NCBI GenBank assembly: GCA_029204225.1
Contig: CM055092.1
Location: forward strand, 67,209,923-67,273,922
DNA from: Diphasiastrum complanatum
Lineage: Eukaryota; Streptophyta; Lycopodiopsida; Lycopodiales; Lycopodiaceae
DNA: 64,000 bases
Reading direction: 5' to 3'
Each line of letters opens with the position of its first letter. The stretch's first letter is position 1. A program made the position numbers and the translations under genes. This document shows positions 34,443-45,260 of the stretch, one piece after another. The notes beneath the pieces were generated by a model, which was given only the letters and a program-made list of their open reading frames with translations, searched no databases and had not been told where the DNA came from.

Positions 34443-35662
34443 TGTTGTAAAGCTACCTTTACAAGCTTTACTTCTGGCGCCATCGGCGCCAGTTATGTCC
34501 CCGACGCCAGCAGCGCCCCTGCTGCTCCCGGCGCCACTGTGACCAGAATCCAGCCGGCGCCAAGTTCCTATGGCTGAAAATCTTTGATCGGTTCTAGCGA
34601 AGTCCAGAGAGCTCAGATCGATGTGCAATCACCTCACACGATCTAGGCATGATTAAAGGAAGCCTGGGGATCAATAAAATCTAGAGAGAGAAAATGACTT
34701 TCTAGAAAGAGAAAATCCTAGAGAGAGAAAAACGTGCTTTACCAGCTTGGGTAGAGTGCTTGGTATGAGGGGGGGTGCCGAATCACACCAATACTATAGA
34801 GGGAGTGCGGGTTGCGACTCAGGGCGAGCTCCAACCAAGTCTCAGCCTCCCTTGCTGGAATGTTGTAATGGCTCTCGCCTTGGCATGCTAGCGCCCCGGA
34901 GACTAGGGTCGGTCACACACTTGAAATGTAACCTTCTCAGATTTATAAATAAAGTGGGATTTTCCTCAAACTGACTCTGATTACCTTCTGGGTTTCAGTG
35001 TTCGGTAAAAGCGCCAGTTGTAAGGCCGCTTTCAAAATTTTTAACTTGGCACATAGCTGAGGGTCGTATCCCGGGACGCCAGCGGTATGCCGTCGGGACC
35101 ATTCGGTCCGTGGCGCCAACGGTATGCTGTCAGGACCATTTGGTCCAGGAAATGGTTGTTTCCATATCTGTCGCGGCTTGTGGTTCTGAGTGTTCCTTGC
35201 ATGAACGTGAATGGGTTAAGCTCTTGGGGAATGGGCTCTAACCTGTCGGCTGAGTTGGATGGCTTGCTTGGGTGGATGTTACCTGTTTATGGCTGTCCAG
35301 TCTGGCGTGGCGCCAGGTTGACTTCCACCGCTCGTGACGAAGCTATCAGTTGGTTAAGTCTGATGTAAGTCAGACCTGCTTGCTTGGAATGGATGTTACT
35401 CGTTTGTAACGAAGCTTCGAGTTGGTTAAGTTTGATGTATGTCGGGCGGCTTGCTTGGAGGGAAGTCACCCACGTCGGGACCCCCGATCTGGCATGGCGC
35501 CAGGTTGGATCTCAATGTTGGTTTGCGGAACTTCAAGTTGGTTAAGTCTGATCATTGTTGGCGAGTTGGTTGCTTGTATGTCAAGTGGGTTTGGATGGCA
35601 AGAGTTGAAGGCTGGGAAGCTAAGTCGTGGTTCCCGGCTCCCTTTGGGATGCCTGCGCTACA
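34443..35662 (+). repeat. 3' LTR of the nested element (1220 bp)
   Basis: Nearly identical to 28037-29280 apart from a deletion in the GGCGCC cluster and scattered single-base changes. It ends GCGCTACA, followed by the ACAGG target duplication. Confidence 0.93.
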
Positions 35663-37240
35663 ACAGGCTGATCATTTTACTTGACCAGATATTCTCGGTA
35701 TAGAGTATGACGAGTATGCGTCTCTCTACGATCAAGAATCTCCTCTAGTTCATGTAAAGGTTGCTGAGGATCCAATGGGAGAACTAAAACATTGTCCCCT
35801 ACCAGATTTTTTGATCTGTTAAGGCTTTTCATAACTGACTTTTGTGAAAGACTGGAAAAACCTTACTACTGTGTGGGAGTTCTAGCTCATAGGTGACCTC
35901 GCCTAGTCTCCTACTGATGGTAAAGGGACCACAATACCTAGGAGACAACTTAGCACACACTCCTGATTTGAGAGTTTTAGAGTCAACTCGGACTCTCAAG
36001 TAGACTTTCTCACCAGCAGAGAACTGCACATCCCGTCTGTGCGGATCTGCATAATGTCTGACATGATCCTGGGACTGCCTAATGCTATGCTTAGCATGTT
36101 CTATCATCTGGTTTAGGTCCTCTCAAAAATTTCTGGCTGCTTCAACTTTTTCCTGTTTAAACCCTACAACTGTGGGTGAGCGTGGCAGAAAATCGTACAT
36201 CAACATAAATGGGCTGTATCCTGTAGTTGAATGTTTGGTACTGTTGTAAGCAAACTCTAATATCGAGAGATACTCCTCCCAATTAGTCTGCTTCTTGCTG
36301 ACGTATGCACGAAGCATATCCTCCGACACCTGATTTACTCTCTCTGTTTGACCGTCGGTCTGTGGATGGTCGGTGGTACTCATATTAAGTTTAGTATAGA
36401 GATGATGGAATACTGCCCTCCAAAAATTTCCACTAAACTTACTGTCCCTGTCACTAACTATGCCGAAAGGTAGACCGTACAATTTAAATAGCCCGTCTAC
36501 AAACAACCTCACTAACTCTGGAGCTCTAATAGTTGTTTTGGTCGGAATAAAATGAGCCATTTTGGTTAGATGGTCAACTGTGACCCATATAGCGTCATTA
36601 CCCTTTTGGGTTTTAGGCAGGCTTGTTATAAATTCCATGGAGATACTCTCCCATTTACCAATTGGTATTTCTAAGGGCTGCAACAACCCTCCTGCCTTTA
36701 AACGCTCTGCTTTATTTACTTGAGATTTCTGGCAACTGGATACATACTGTTGGATGTCCTTTTTCATATTGGGCCAGAGAAACTGCCTATGAAGAAGCTC
36801 ATAGGTCTTTTGTATGCCTGGGGGTCCTGCACTAGGATTGTCATGACATTCATATAGGACCTGCTGCCTATAATCCTCTGAATTGGGGACACATACTCTA
36901 TCTCTATAGAGCAAGTACTCATCCTGAATGGAATACTGTTTCCATTTGAATCCTTGAGTCAACTGACCCTCAACCACTGGGGTTTGCTTGGGTAATACAA
37001 GCTCAGAATCCTCAACGTCATTTGACGTATACTCGGACTCATCATCATCCTCAACAAAAGCTGCCGTATTCTTGGATGAACTGGCACCAACCCAGGAACT
37101 GGTTCTGGAGTCTGTAATTGTCTGCTTTGGACTGAGTTCCACATAGTAGAGAAGAATGCATCATGTTGGCACTTCCCTCTCAAAGACTCGAGTAACTCAT
37201 TACGAATCTGAGTAGAACTCAGCTCGTTTATCATAGGCAT
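35663..37240 (-). pseudogene. Gypsy integrase and N-terminal half of chromodomain
   Basis: A long open stretch (37142-36123) carries the integrase core with SISMEFITSLPKTQKGNDAI, FGIVSDRDSKFSGNFW and TDHPQTDGQTERVNQ. After a stop the C-terminal domain continues (SPRYCGPFTISRRLGEVTYE, then VFPVFHKSQL), and the chromodomain start is EEILDRRETHTRHTLYREY. The first catalytic Asp is Glu (SMEF), while the second Asp and third Glu are present. In the zinc domain the second His is Pro (SAGPPG) and one Cys is Ser (CQKSQ). With the stops and the insertion that splits the chromodomain, the protein is inactive. Confidence 0.9.
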
Positions 37241-38580
37241 TCTGCTAAGGGCATCTGCTACTGTATTGAATTTCCCTCATCTATATCTGATAGACATATC
37301 AAACTCTTGCATCAACTCTGCCCATCGAGCTTTCCGACCTATGAGCTTAGGTTGATTGCAAAGGTATATGAGACTTTCATGGTCTGTCAGGACCTCAAAG
37401 TTGGCACCATACAAATAATGCCTCCAAGTCTTAAGGGCATGGACTATAGAAAAGAGTTTCTTTTCATAGAAATTGTACCTAGTTTGAACTGGATCGAGTT
37501 TTTTACTCTCGAACGCAATTGGTCGTCCACTTTGAGTTAGTACAGCACCAACTGCAAAGTCGCTAGCATCTGTTTCGACGACAAATGGCTGATTGGGGTC
37601 AACGACTTTTAAAACTGGTGCTGTAGCTAAGGCTGTTTTGAGAACATCAAAGCTCTCCTACTGTGCGGACTCCCAAATGAACTCCTTTCCCTTCCCCTTA
37701 AAAAGATTTGTCATGGGAACTGTTATCTGAGCATATTCCTTGACAAATTGTTTGTAATATCTTGCCAAACCAAGAAAGATCCGAAGTTCCAAAATATTCA
37801 GAGGTCTCAACCAACTGAGTATGGCTTTAACCCTATTCGGGTCCATTTTAATTCCATTTGACGAGATAATGTGACCCAAATATGCTGCTTCTTCAACGAA
37901 GATTGTTTAGCATAAAGCTTATGATTTCTGAGCAGTCGAAACACCTTTCTGAAGTGTTTTACATGCTCCTTCCTCATTTTGTTGTAGATGAGGATGTCAT
38001 CTAGAAATACGACTACAAATTTGCCCAAATATGGTATGAGGACACTGTTTATCAAGGTCATAAAGGTAGCTAGAGCATTTGTGAGCCCAAATGGCATCAC
38101 CTTAAACTCATAATGACTATGACGAGTCCTAAAAGCTATTTTCGGGATATCTTTCAATTTTATACGGGCTTGATGATATTCCGATCTGAGGTCTATTTTG
38201 CTAAAAAACTTAGCCCCGTCGAGTTGATCAAACAACTCGTCTGCCCGAGGCATAAGATATTTATTCTTAATTGTGACTTTATTGAGGGCTCTGTAATTTA
38301 CGCAAATACGCATAGACCTCTCTTTCTTTTTCACCAAAAGGACTGGTGAGGCCCATGGTGAACTACTTGTCTGAATTTGGCCTTTCCCAGGATACTCTGT
38401 TAACTACCTAGTTATTTCTTCATCCTCTATTCGGCTGACCCGATACAGAGGTTTAGAAACAGGTGCTGTACCTGATACTAGGTTTATTACATGATCTACC
38501 TCTTTGCTAGGTGGCAAACCACGTGGCAAATCTTCAGGAAAAACATCTTTAAATTTAGACAATAAAGTTTCTAATTTACT
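37241..38580 (-). pseudogene. Gypsy reverse transcriptase and RNase H
   Basis: RT motifs are in order: [50 protein letters not shown] and the catalytic [14 protein letters not shown] (38337-37807), then the thumb GLARYYKQFVKEYAQITVPM. RNase H follows with DASDFAVGAVLTQSGRPIAF and the connection to integrase (37690-37290). Stops and frameshifts separate the blocks. Confidence 0.9.
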
Positions 38581-38589
38581 GATTTTTTG

Positions 38590-40247
38590 CTATATAGAAC
38601 TAGAAATAGAAACTTCAGGAATAAACTGAAAGTCACATAAGAATACATGATGGTAGTCGTCTCCGATTAGCTGACAAAGCTCTGAACTGTAGACCATAGG
38701 GCTGTTGGGAACATCATGCTCCCCGTGCAATTGGATCTCTCGGCCTTTATGCCGAAAGCTGAGGGTGTTCTCCTGATAATTTATGTGGAGGGAAGGTCCT
38801 AAACTGTAGAGCCAATCTCTCCCGAAAACAATGTCTGCGCGATCCAAGTGCATTATTTGAAAGTTTATTTCATCTTGGTACCCCTGAATACCAAGATTTA
38901 AGCTACTTACCATAGTTTTTCAGATTTTCTTATCTTCACCCTTAGCTAGTGAAACAATGTACCTATGCTAACTAGGTATTTCTGGAAGTTTAAGTTTTTT
39001 AACCAGGGTGTAGTTGATGAAATTATGGGTTGCTCCATCATCAACCATAACTCTTACTGACTGGTTACCAACTTTCTTGTGCATATGTACTAGGTCATGT
39101 GGCCCAAAGCTGAAGGGTCTTGCTAGCATTGCAGAGGTCAGGTGACAACAATGTTCATGATCTTTATGATACACTTTGATCTCGGAAGCTGCCGAGTCAC
39201 TGGGGAAACTTACAGTCTGAACAAGATGAGCTTGTTTCTTATCTTTTCTAGTGAAAGGCCCCTTGGGACACTGTCTGACTGTGTGTCCCTTGCCCATACA
39301 CACAAAGCACAAACGTTCTTGTTTGGCTTTCTCAAAATCTTCTGGTTCTAAGGGCTGTATGAGTGAAGGGCGTTTCTGAGGAGCTTCACCTTTAAATTTA
39401 TCTTTTTTCTTTCTTTTTAAAAATTGCTTTTTAAATTGAAAGTCCTTCTGAGGAGGCTGCTCAGAAAGGGGCTGCTGTCTCGCCCTCTTCCTACCCACTG
39501 AATCATCATAGATTTGAGCATATCTGAGAGCTTGCTCAAGGGTAGTAGGCGAGTTTCTCTAGACCTCTACTTTATATTCATCTTTGAGCCCTCGGATAAA
39601 TCCTCTGGTTTTCTGATAATCATCCATATTTTTAATTTTTGAAATTCCTTCTCGGTATTGCGAGATTATTGGATTAGGGACTTGTCCATTACTGCTCTTT
39701 CCCAGGCTTCCCAGGCTCTATCAAGTTCATTTTCTGGTAGGAATTCTCTTAGGAAGGTTTCTTCAAAAGCCTTCCATGACCGGAGAGTCTACCCAGTCTC
39801 CTGGAGATTTAACCACCACTTATAGGCTATGGGCCCTAAGGAAAGACTATCCTTCTCTTCCACATTGAAAGTAGGAGGCTTTAAATCTTTAAAAACACTG
39901 GGGTGAGACTGTAAAGTCTCACTCGAAACTGATGGAAGTGGAGAAGGGGACAACTGAGAAGTGGAGGGAAGGCTTCCTTTCGCGGAACTCAAAATCAAAC
40001 CTTTGAGTTCAACGAACGAGTCATCCACACTGGACTTGAAATTGGCTAATGCCAACTTCATTTCATCCACTTATGTTACCAAGTGGAGAAACTGCTCCTT
40101 GGTAACCAGTTCGTCGAGTTCTTTGGTGAACTGTTCCCGTTCTTCCATTTCCATAGGTTCTTTCCCTTTACTGTAAGCCAAGGCTTCTATTTCAAGTTCG
40201 TCGATGCCTCTCTCCGGGGGTTGATTAGGTCCCTGAGGAGTGGTCAT
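38590..40247 (-). pseudogene. Gypsy gag and protease
   Basis: The likely ATG is at 40247, behind the leader; the frame begins TTPQGPNQPPERGIDELEIE. It passes the gag core (FLREFLPENELDRAWEAWER after in-frame stops) and a Lys-rich stretch to one zinc knuckle, CFVCMGKGHTVRQC (about 39268-39309, C-x2-C-x4-H-x4-C). The protease follows with MVDDGATHNFINY near 39040 and ADIVFGRDWLYSLGP at about 38820. The active-site triplet is DDG rather than DSG or DTG. At least three in-frame stops are present, several of them explained by single G-to-A changes in Trp codons. Confidence 0.87.
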
Positions 40248-41127
40248 TTTCAGAACTGAAAGAGAGGTACCTTAACTTATGAATAAAAAAGTCAGAAAGA
40301 CTAATTTACAACTGTACAAGGGAAAGGAAAGATGACTTAGCTGTTTATGAGGACTGTACTTCCAAAGAAAATACGAAGAGGAACCCTTTCAGCTCTTTCA
40401 CCCAAATTTTCAGACCTGCTGTCCTGGAAAATCCCAGTTTGAAGTTCCAAAATGGTACCAAATTTTCGGTTGCTTGAATAAAATAGCTCGCTGGCTTGCT
40501 AATAGACCTGTGGCTCTGAGAAATTTGAATAGAAGACGGAAAAAATGCAAAAAGATCTGAAATTTTTTGCTATCCCCCCTCGTTGGTATGACAGCTTCTG
40601 AGTTGGTTCCAAAAAACCAGATTTGAAGCCCAAATTTACTTGCAAATTCTGAAATTTTTGTGGCAGCCTATTCGCTGATCTGTAACAAGAGAATCTGATG
40701 CTCAAATATCCGAAAAATCTCTGAAAAGAAGGGCAAAACTTCACCCTCCCTCTTCTCTGTCCAGCGCTGGCCCTGCTAGGAAATCTTAGCTTGAAATCCG
40801 TTCAGATCTACTAAAATTTCACTTCAAAAACAGAGGTAGGTCCCTATACGTACAACGATGGATCTACTTGCTATTTCCTACTCTATTTCCGTTGTGAAAT
40901 CTGCAAAAAAGTCTCTGAAATTAGCGATGGATAGTTGCCCTTCCAGTGAGTTACCTGTACATGGATTCTTACTCCTTACTACTATAATTTCTAAGTGAAA
41001 TTCAAAGGTTTGAAGGCTGCATCTACAACGATCCTCCTCTTCTATTCTTCTTTGAGAATCTGAGAGATTTTTCCTATGCTCTGATAGCTCTCTCTACTAC
41101 TGCTACTAAGCTCCCAAAGATGGAGAT
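40248..41127 (-). other. Leader of the gypsy element
   Basis: Non-coding sequence between primer site and gag, with repeated short elements such as CTGAAATTTTTG and CCAGATTTGAAG blocks. No gene. Confidence 0.7.
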
Positions 41128-41140
41128 GGCTCTGATAGTA
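41128..41140 (-). other. Primer-binding site of the gypsy element
   Basis: On the minus strand TACTATCAGAGCC follows the 5' LTR by one base. It matches the last ten bases of the iMet site TGGTATCAGAGCC. Confidence 0.75.
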
Positions 41141-41141
41141 G

Positions 41142-41499
41142 TGTAATAGATCCTAACACCACAATAGGGCAAACACTAACTGATCCACCCAACCTTGCCT
41201 ACTCCCTGATATAGAGTAAGCCCCTTTTAGCCCAGTGTGAGGACTGGTAGCATGCAACTGCCAAGTGTCGGCAACGTGTCACTAATGTGGCCGACTGCAC
41301 GTCGGAACCCAACTGGGGGCCCTGTCCTGCTGACAGGGTCCCTAGACTGTGTTAGGCCCGCCATGGCTATGGACTGTGCTGGGGCACACTACTCACACTG
41401 TCTTGCCCTGTTGGTCGTGTACGCTGGACACGACCTTGACTATGGTATCTAACCTATCTATGTTCTCTAGGGTTCGGCACTGGTCACGAGCTCGTAACA
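41142..41499 (-). repeat. 5' LTR of the gypsy element
   Basis: 358 bases, paired with 27581-27938 and followed on the right by the GTAGA target duplication. Confidence 0.95.
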
Positions 41500-41504
41500 G
41501 TAGA

Positions 41505-43399
41505 CTACACAACTTATACTAAACTATTTAGTGTTATCTTGTAAACTCTACATTGTGCCTAACACACTAGCTAGCCACGATCTCTATAATTGTTGTATAT
41601 ATATAGTAAATTAGAATAAGATGATGCATGATGTAGAGTTCGAGAGAGAACTCAATTGTATCAAGCTATCTGATTCTTTAGAATCGAAGATCTTAAAAAA
41701 GTGAGAGTGATTCAAGAAAATTGAGATATCATTTTAATCGTAACAAGCATAGTAGGATCACATTGCTTAGCGCATCAATAATGTGCACCATTATTGGGCA
41801 CAAGATTTGTTTTTTGTCTACGAAATCAATATGACAGATTTTGACGATTTAAAAGTTAGAATCACTTAGAATTTGAACGTGACAATAGTTGCGATAGTTT
41901 TGTTTGAATTTGGTAGGCGTAGTCATGCATTAGAAGAGAGATTATTCCGTAGAGCCCAATAGTACATCCATAGAATGCAGCCATTTTTCTATCGAGCATC
42001 CTTTCGTTCTTCCAACAGAACATACATGCCAACTTTGAGAGAATCATAGCTTATCACTATCATAACAAAGCTAACAACATCATTTTGAAAAATCACAAAA
42101 AGCTTTGTTCTACAAAGTGTATGCAAAAAGCATTCAAATTGATAAAAATTGCAAGAATTAGAATTGCAATGTACAAAAGGTAAAAAAAGACCCAAAGAAA
42201 TGCATCTTCATACTCACTCACGTAACATAGACACATCAACTTTTAACAAACCATCTCGATAGCTTATTTATCACTACAATAGCGAAGCATAAAAAGAGTC
42301 AAAAGCTTTTTTTTTTTGCTTGTGATATTTGTACCTAGTAACTTTCAGGCCCAATATTTTTTAGGCTCTTGCCCTCGGGCCTACAATTTAATTATAACAA
42401 AAGCTTGAATGTCAGCAAACTTTACACTTTTGGGGCCCCTAGACACTCTCATACAAGTAGGGGCCCTCAAAAAGTGTGAAGCCCTTTCCACAAGTCATAA
42501 AAACTCACCCAAAAAAAGCATGTGTGTATTTTGAAGAACACTGACCTATCACAATTTGTGGATGCAAACTATACAAGTTTCTGAACTCTCGAGAGGAACC
42601 TTACAAATTTGCAAGGTTTTTCGTATGGAGCACAATTTCCAACTAATCAAATCTTATTCGAAATATGTATAATACTTGAAGAGTTGGCATCTCTTTTAAA
42701 TGTAACAACACATTCACGTGGGGTCAATGAACTAGCCCCAATCAATTGGTGCACATTTACTTATCAAAACATTGCTAGCTCCGAAGGGCGATCAACATTG
42801 TGATATTGGGGAGATAGATTTTGGTATACCCTTTTTTTGGCACTGGGAAACTCCCCACCGATTGCCGTTCCTTGTTAGCACTTTGGGGATGAAAAGTTTC
42901 ACATCTTTTAAGGGCCTCTGTGCTTGAAGTTTGCTTAAAGTGAGAGCTAAAGAACAAGGGAATGCCATGGCCCCCATCCCCATCAAGGGATTTCTTAAGG
43001 GGCGGGGGCATTCCCCCATTCTCTAGTTTTTAGTCTACACAACTTTGAGGCTAGGGCCTTAATGAATGTTAAAGCCCTGCTCTTGAAGAATACCCGATGT
43101 ACCCTATGACGTGGGGGCATCTGAGAGCACTTTAGCTTTGACTTTAAGGAACTTAGAGGGCAAGGGCCCTAAAAAAAACCCACACCCTTTTAGCTCGTTA
43201 GGCCAGGACCCCTCACTTGAAGCTATCGAAACTTTAGGTTGTCCTTCACTAGGGCTGCGAGAATGTATCCATCCTCCATCTCCAATTCCTTTTCCTTCTT
43301 TCTAGAAGAAGCGTAAGAACGAAGGCGTTAAGGAGAAAATAAAGCTCGAGGAGAGTCATATTTGAGGCCTAGCACCTCTCGAAACCGAAAACAAAAAAG
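41505..43399. other. Intergenic, retroelement-like at left; upstream of PHD gene
   Basis: 41814-41960 is diverged but collinear with 47725-47870 (shared TTTGTCTACG, AATCA, TTAGAATCA and CATGCATT blocks), so it is the same retroelement leader or LTR. 42300-43320 has GC-rich and poly-purine/pyrimidine patches and no recognisable gene. Confidence 0.45.
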
Positions 43400-43562
43400 A
43401 AAACGAAAACGCGACAGAAACAAAGAGAGAGAGAAAGGGAAAGGAAAGGAAAGGAAAAGCCCCTTGGGCTTGCACCTACAATCGCCAACGCCAGAGGAAG
43501 CGGCCCCTGTTCCCCTCCCTCTCGGCGCCATCTTCTCCTTTTCTCCTCGCTCCATATCAGCC
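43400..43562 (+). promoter_or_regulatory. Probable 5' UTR / core promoter of PHD gene
   Basis: The composition changes sharply here: GAAAAC repeats, a GAGA tract (43422-43436), a (GGAAA)n tract (43437-43459), then a C/T-rich, CpG-containing stretch leading into GCCATGGCG. GA-rich and CT-rich leaders are common in plant 5' UTRs. The transcription start is not determined, and the frame upstream of the ATG has no other ATG. Confidence 0.5.
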
Positions 43563-43594
43563 ATGGCGTTCCATGTCGCCTGCCCTCTCACTTG
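43563..43594 (+). CDS. PHD-finger protein gene, exon 1
   Basis: ATG in a good context (GCCATGGCG) encodes MAFHVACPLT plus the first two bases of a Cys codon, then a GT donor (GTTCGT, not a strong site). Joined to the exon at 57187 the split codon becomes TGT and the protein reads ...ACPLTC-RKICYCSLG. From memory, this start resembles a plant PHD-finger family that includes Arabidopsis At3g08020; I could not run a search to confirm it. The intron that follows is about 13.6 kb and full of transposons. A different upstream exon remains possible, but the fit of sequence, phase and composition makes this one likely. Confidence 0.75.
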
Positions 43595-44822
43595 GTTCGT
43601 CGCCTCGCTCTCTCGCTCATCTTGTGACATGTTCGGCTTCTTTCGGAAAAGTTAATTCCACTTGTGTTAGTTTGAAGTATTTAGTTTCGGTTGTTGCTCA
43701 AGGCGGCAAACTTGTTATCTCATCTTATATTTCATCATTCAAGGTTTTTTATTTTTAAATGAACAGCGTATGTAGCATTGTATATATACCAGGTGATTTC
43801 CCTTTTGTATGCATATGCGGCAAGTGATTGTAGTGGACCTGTAAGATCGCTGCTGTTGTACGTTGATAGCGATGGATATTCATTTGATTTCATTCCCATT
43901 GTGTAATAGTTGTATTAAGGTTGTGTTGAATTGAGGGGTTATGGGAAATCAGGATTTTAGGTTTTCTCTAGCGGATTGTAATAACCTGCAAACGCTTGCT
44001 AGCTGTGGAGGATGCGTTTACATGCAGACCCTCTAGTGTTGACTTTTGCGCTTTTGAAATCTCTCCTGTAGAGCTGTAGAGTGTCATTAGCGGCTAGTAT
44101 TTTCTGTATGACAGTTGTTTTCTGTAGTACTTCTAGATCATTTTGGGAAATTTGTCATGGAGAGTCTAGAAGCTATTAGAATATAAGGTTTTTTGTTTAG
44201 AAGTAAAATGTCACAGAAATATGTATATTATTATTGCAATATGAAACAACTACTGAGATTGTCCAAGTTGTTATTATGCCTACATTTTAGGAGGAAGTTG
44301 GAGCAATGTGTTTTCATTTTTGAATCTATTTAGCTTAGTCTCATGCTATTGTTGGAGGATGCAAAATCTCAAAACAGATAGTAGCTGGTGAGTTGCTTGT
44401 CAACATTGCAAAGTTCTTACACCCCCGCAGGGCAGCATAGAATCTCTATGTTGTCAAGCAGGTATATCAAGATACTTTTTGCAAGTTTTTGAACTTGCCC
44501 TTAGTTCTGGAACATAGGCCTGAGATGTTGTTGATATTTTATGAGTATCTGAAAAGTAGAAAAAGGGCTCACTTGCCAAATACTCTATAATTACCTGCCT
44601 AAAGGCTACCAAAGATAGGGGCAAATTTCTCTCTGTTCCAGTAGTTTCATTTATAGCAGTCCAAGACCTAAGTCACATGGGATACCAAAACTATTCTTTT
44701 CTGTAGCACGTGCTGGTGAAGCGAAGATTTGGGAATGCGATCTCCATATGGAGTTCTTGCATTACTTTGCTTGCTTTCATACATTTGTAGCATTCTTTCT
44801 GAGTTTTTGAACAATGACTTAC

Positions 44823-45260
44823 TGTTACAACCACTCATAACCAGAAACCACCAGGTGCCGTTCAACACAAGAAACCAAACGCTCACGATCTGCCCCACCG
44901 TAGGATCCAATCATCAGTTCCAACCTCTGTGCCCTAAGACCAATGACTAGACAACAAGTGGGATCCAGCTTCTAGCCCTAACGATGCCCCATATCATTGC
45001 CAACACCTTCAGCCTCTAGCTAGCTCCATCCTAGCTATGCACATGTGCACTACTATCCACCAACTTCTAGGTAGATAGAATGAATGGTGATCTCCTTCCC
45101 TTGTATACCTCCAAGGTGGGAGCCTCCATGCCAAGCACATATCCCTGATTACGACAAGTGGCATGCGTGCCGTCCACAAGTCCACTAGTCAAGTCAATAG
45201 GCCCATTCCAACGTTCGGTTTCAAGTTAGGTGTGGGACCCAAGGGGCTGGGTCCTATACA
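44823..45260 (-). repeat. Gypsy 3' LTR, minus copy
   Basis: The LTR starts TGTATAGGACCC on the minus strand behind the tract GTTTAAGGGGAGGGAA (45261-45276) and ends GGTTGTAACA. It is homologous along its length to the plus-strand LTR at 55268-55709. Confidence 0.8.

Larger units (their letters stand above)
28037..35662 (+). mobile_element. Nested non-autonomous LTR retrotransposon (LARD-like)
   Basis: This 7.6-kb element lies in the chromodomain of the gypsy element and is flanked by ACAGG (28032-28036 and 35663-35667). Its LTRs (28037-29280 and 34443-35662) both start TGTTGTAAAGC and end GCGCTACA. They differ by one deletion of about 24 bases and roughly 20 substitutions, so it is much younger than its host. 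A primer site follows the left LTR and a polypurine tract precedes the right one, giving plus-strand polarity. The 5.2-kb interior contains no gag or pol motif in any frame. It depends on another element's proteins, as in large retrotransposon derivatives. The interior holds stem-loop repeats, a 252-base duplication, a second partial LTR-plus-interior copy and a solo LTR. Confidence 0.93.
27581..41499 (-). mobile_element. Ty3/gypsy (chromovirus-type) LTR retrotransposon, complete ends
   Basis: Two 358-base LTRs in direct orientation bound the element and start/end TG...CA. Both ends are flanked by GTAGA (27576-27580 and 41500-41504), a perfect 5-base target duplication. Transcription is leftward: primer site at 41128-41140; gag, protease, RT, RNase H and integrase with chromodomain from 40247 down; polypurine tract at 27939-27951. 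The LTRs differ at about 29 of 358 positions by my count (about 92% identity), mostly transitions, so the insertion is old. The coding region has stops and frameshifts and is split by a second element (28037-35662). Without that element it is about 6.3 kb. Confidence 0.95.

Noticed and set aside
43362-43562. N-terminal extension of the PHD protein upstream of the ATG at 43563
   Set aside because: The frame is open but has no ATG, and the extension is a purine-rich low-complexity stretch typical of a 5' UTR.
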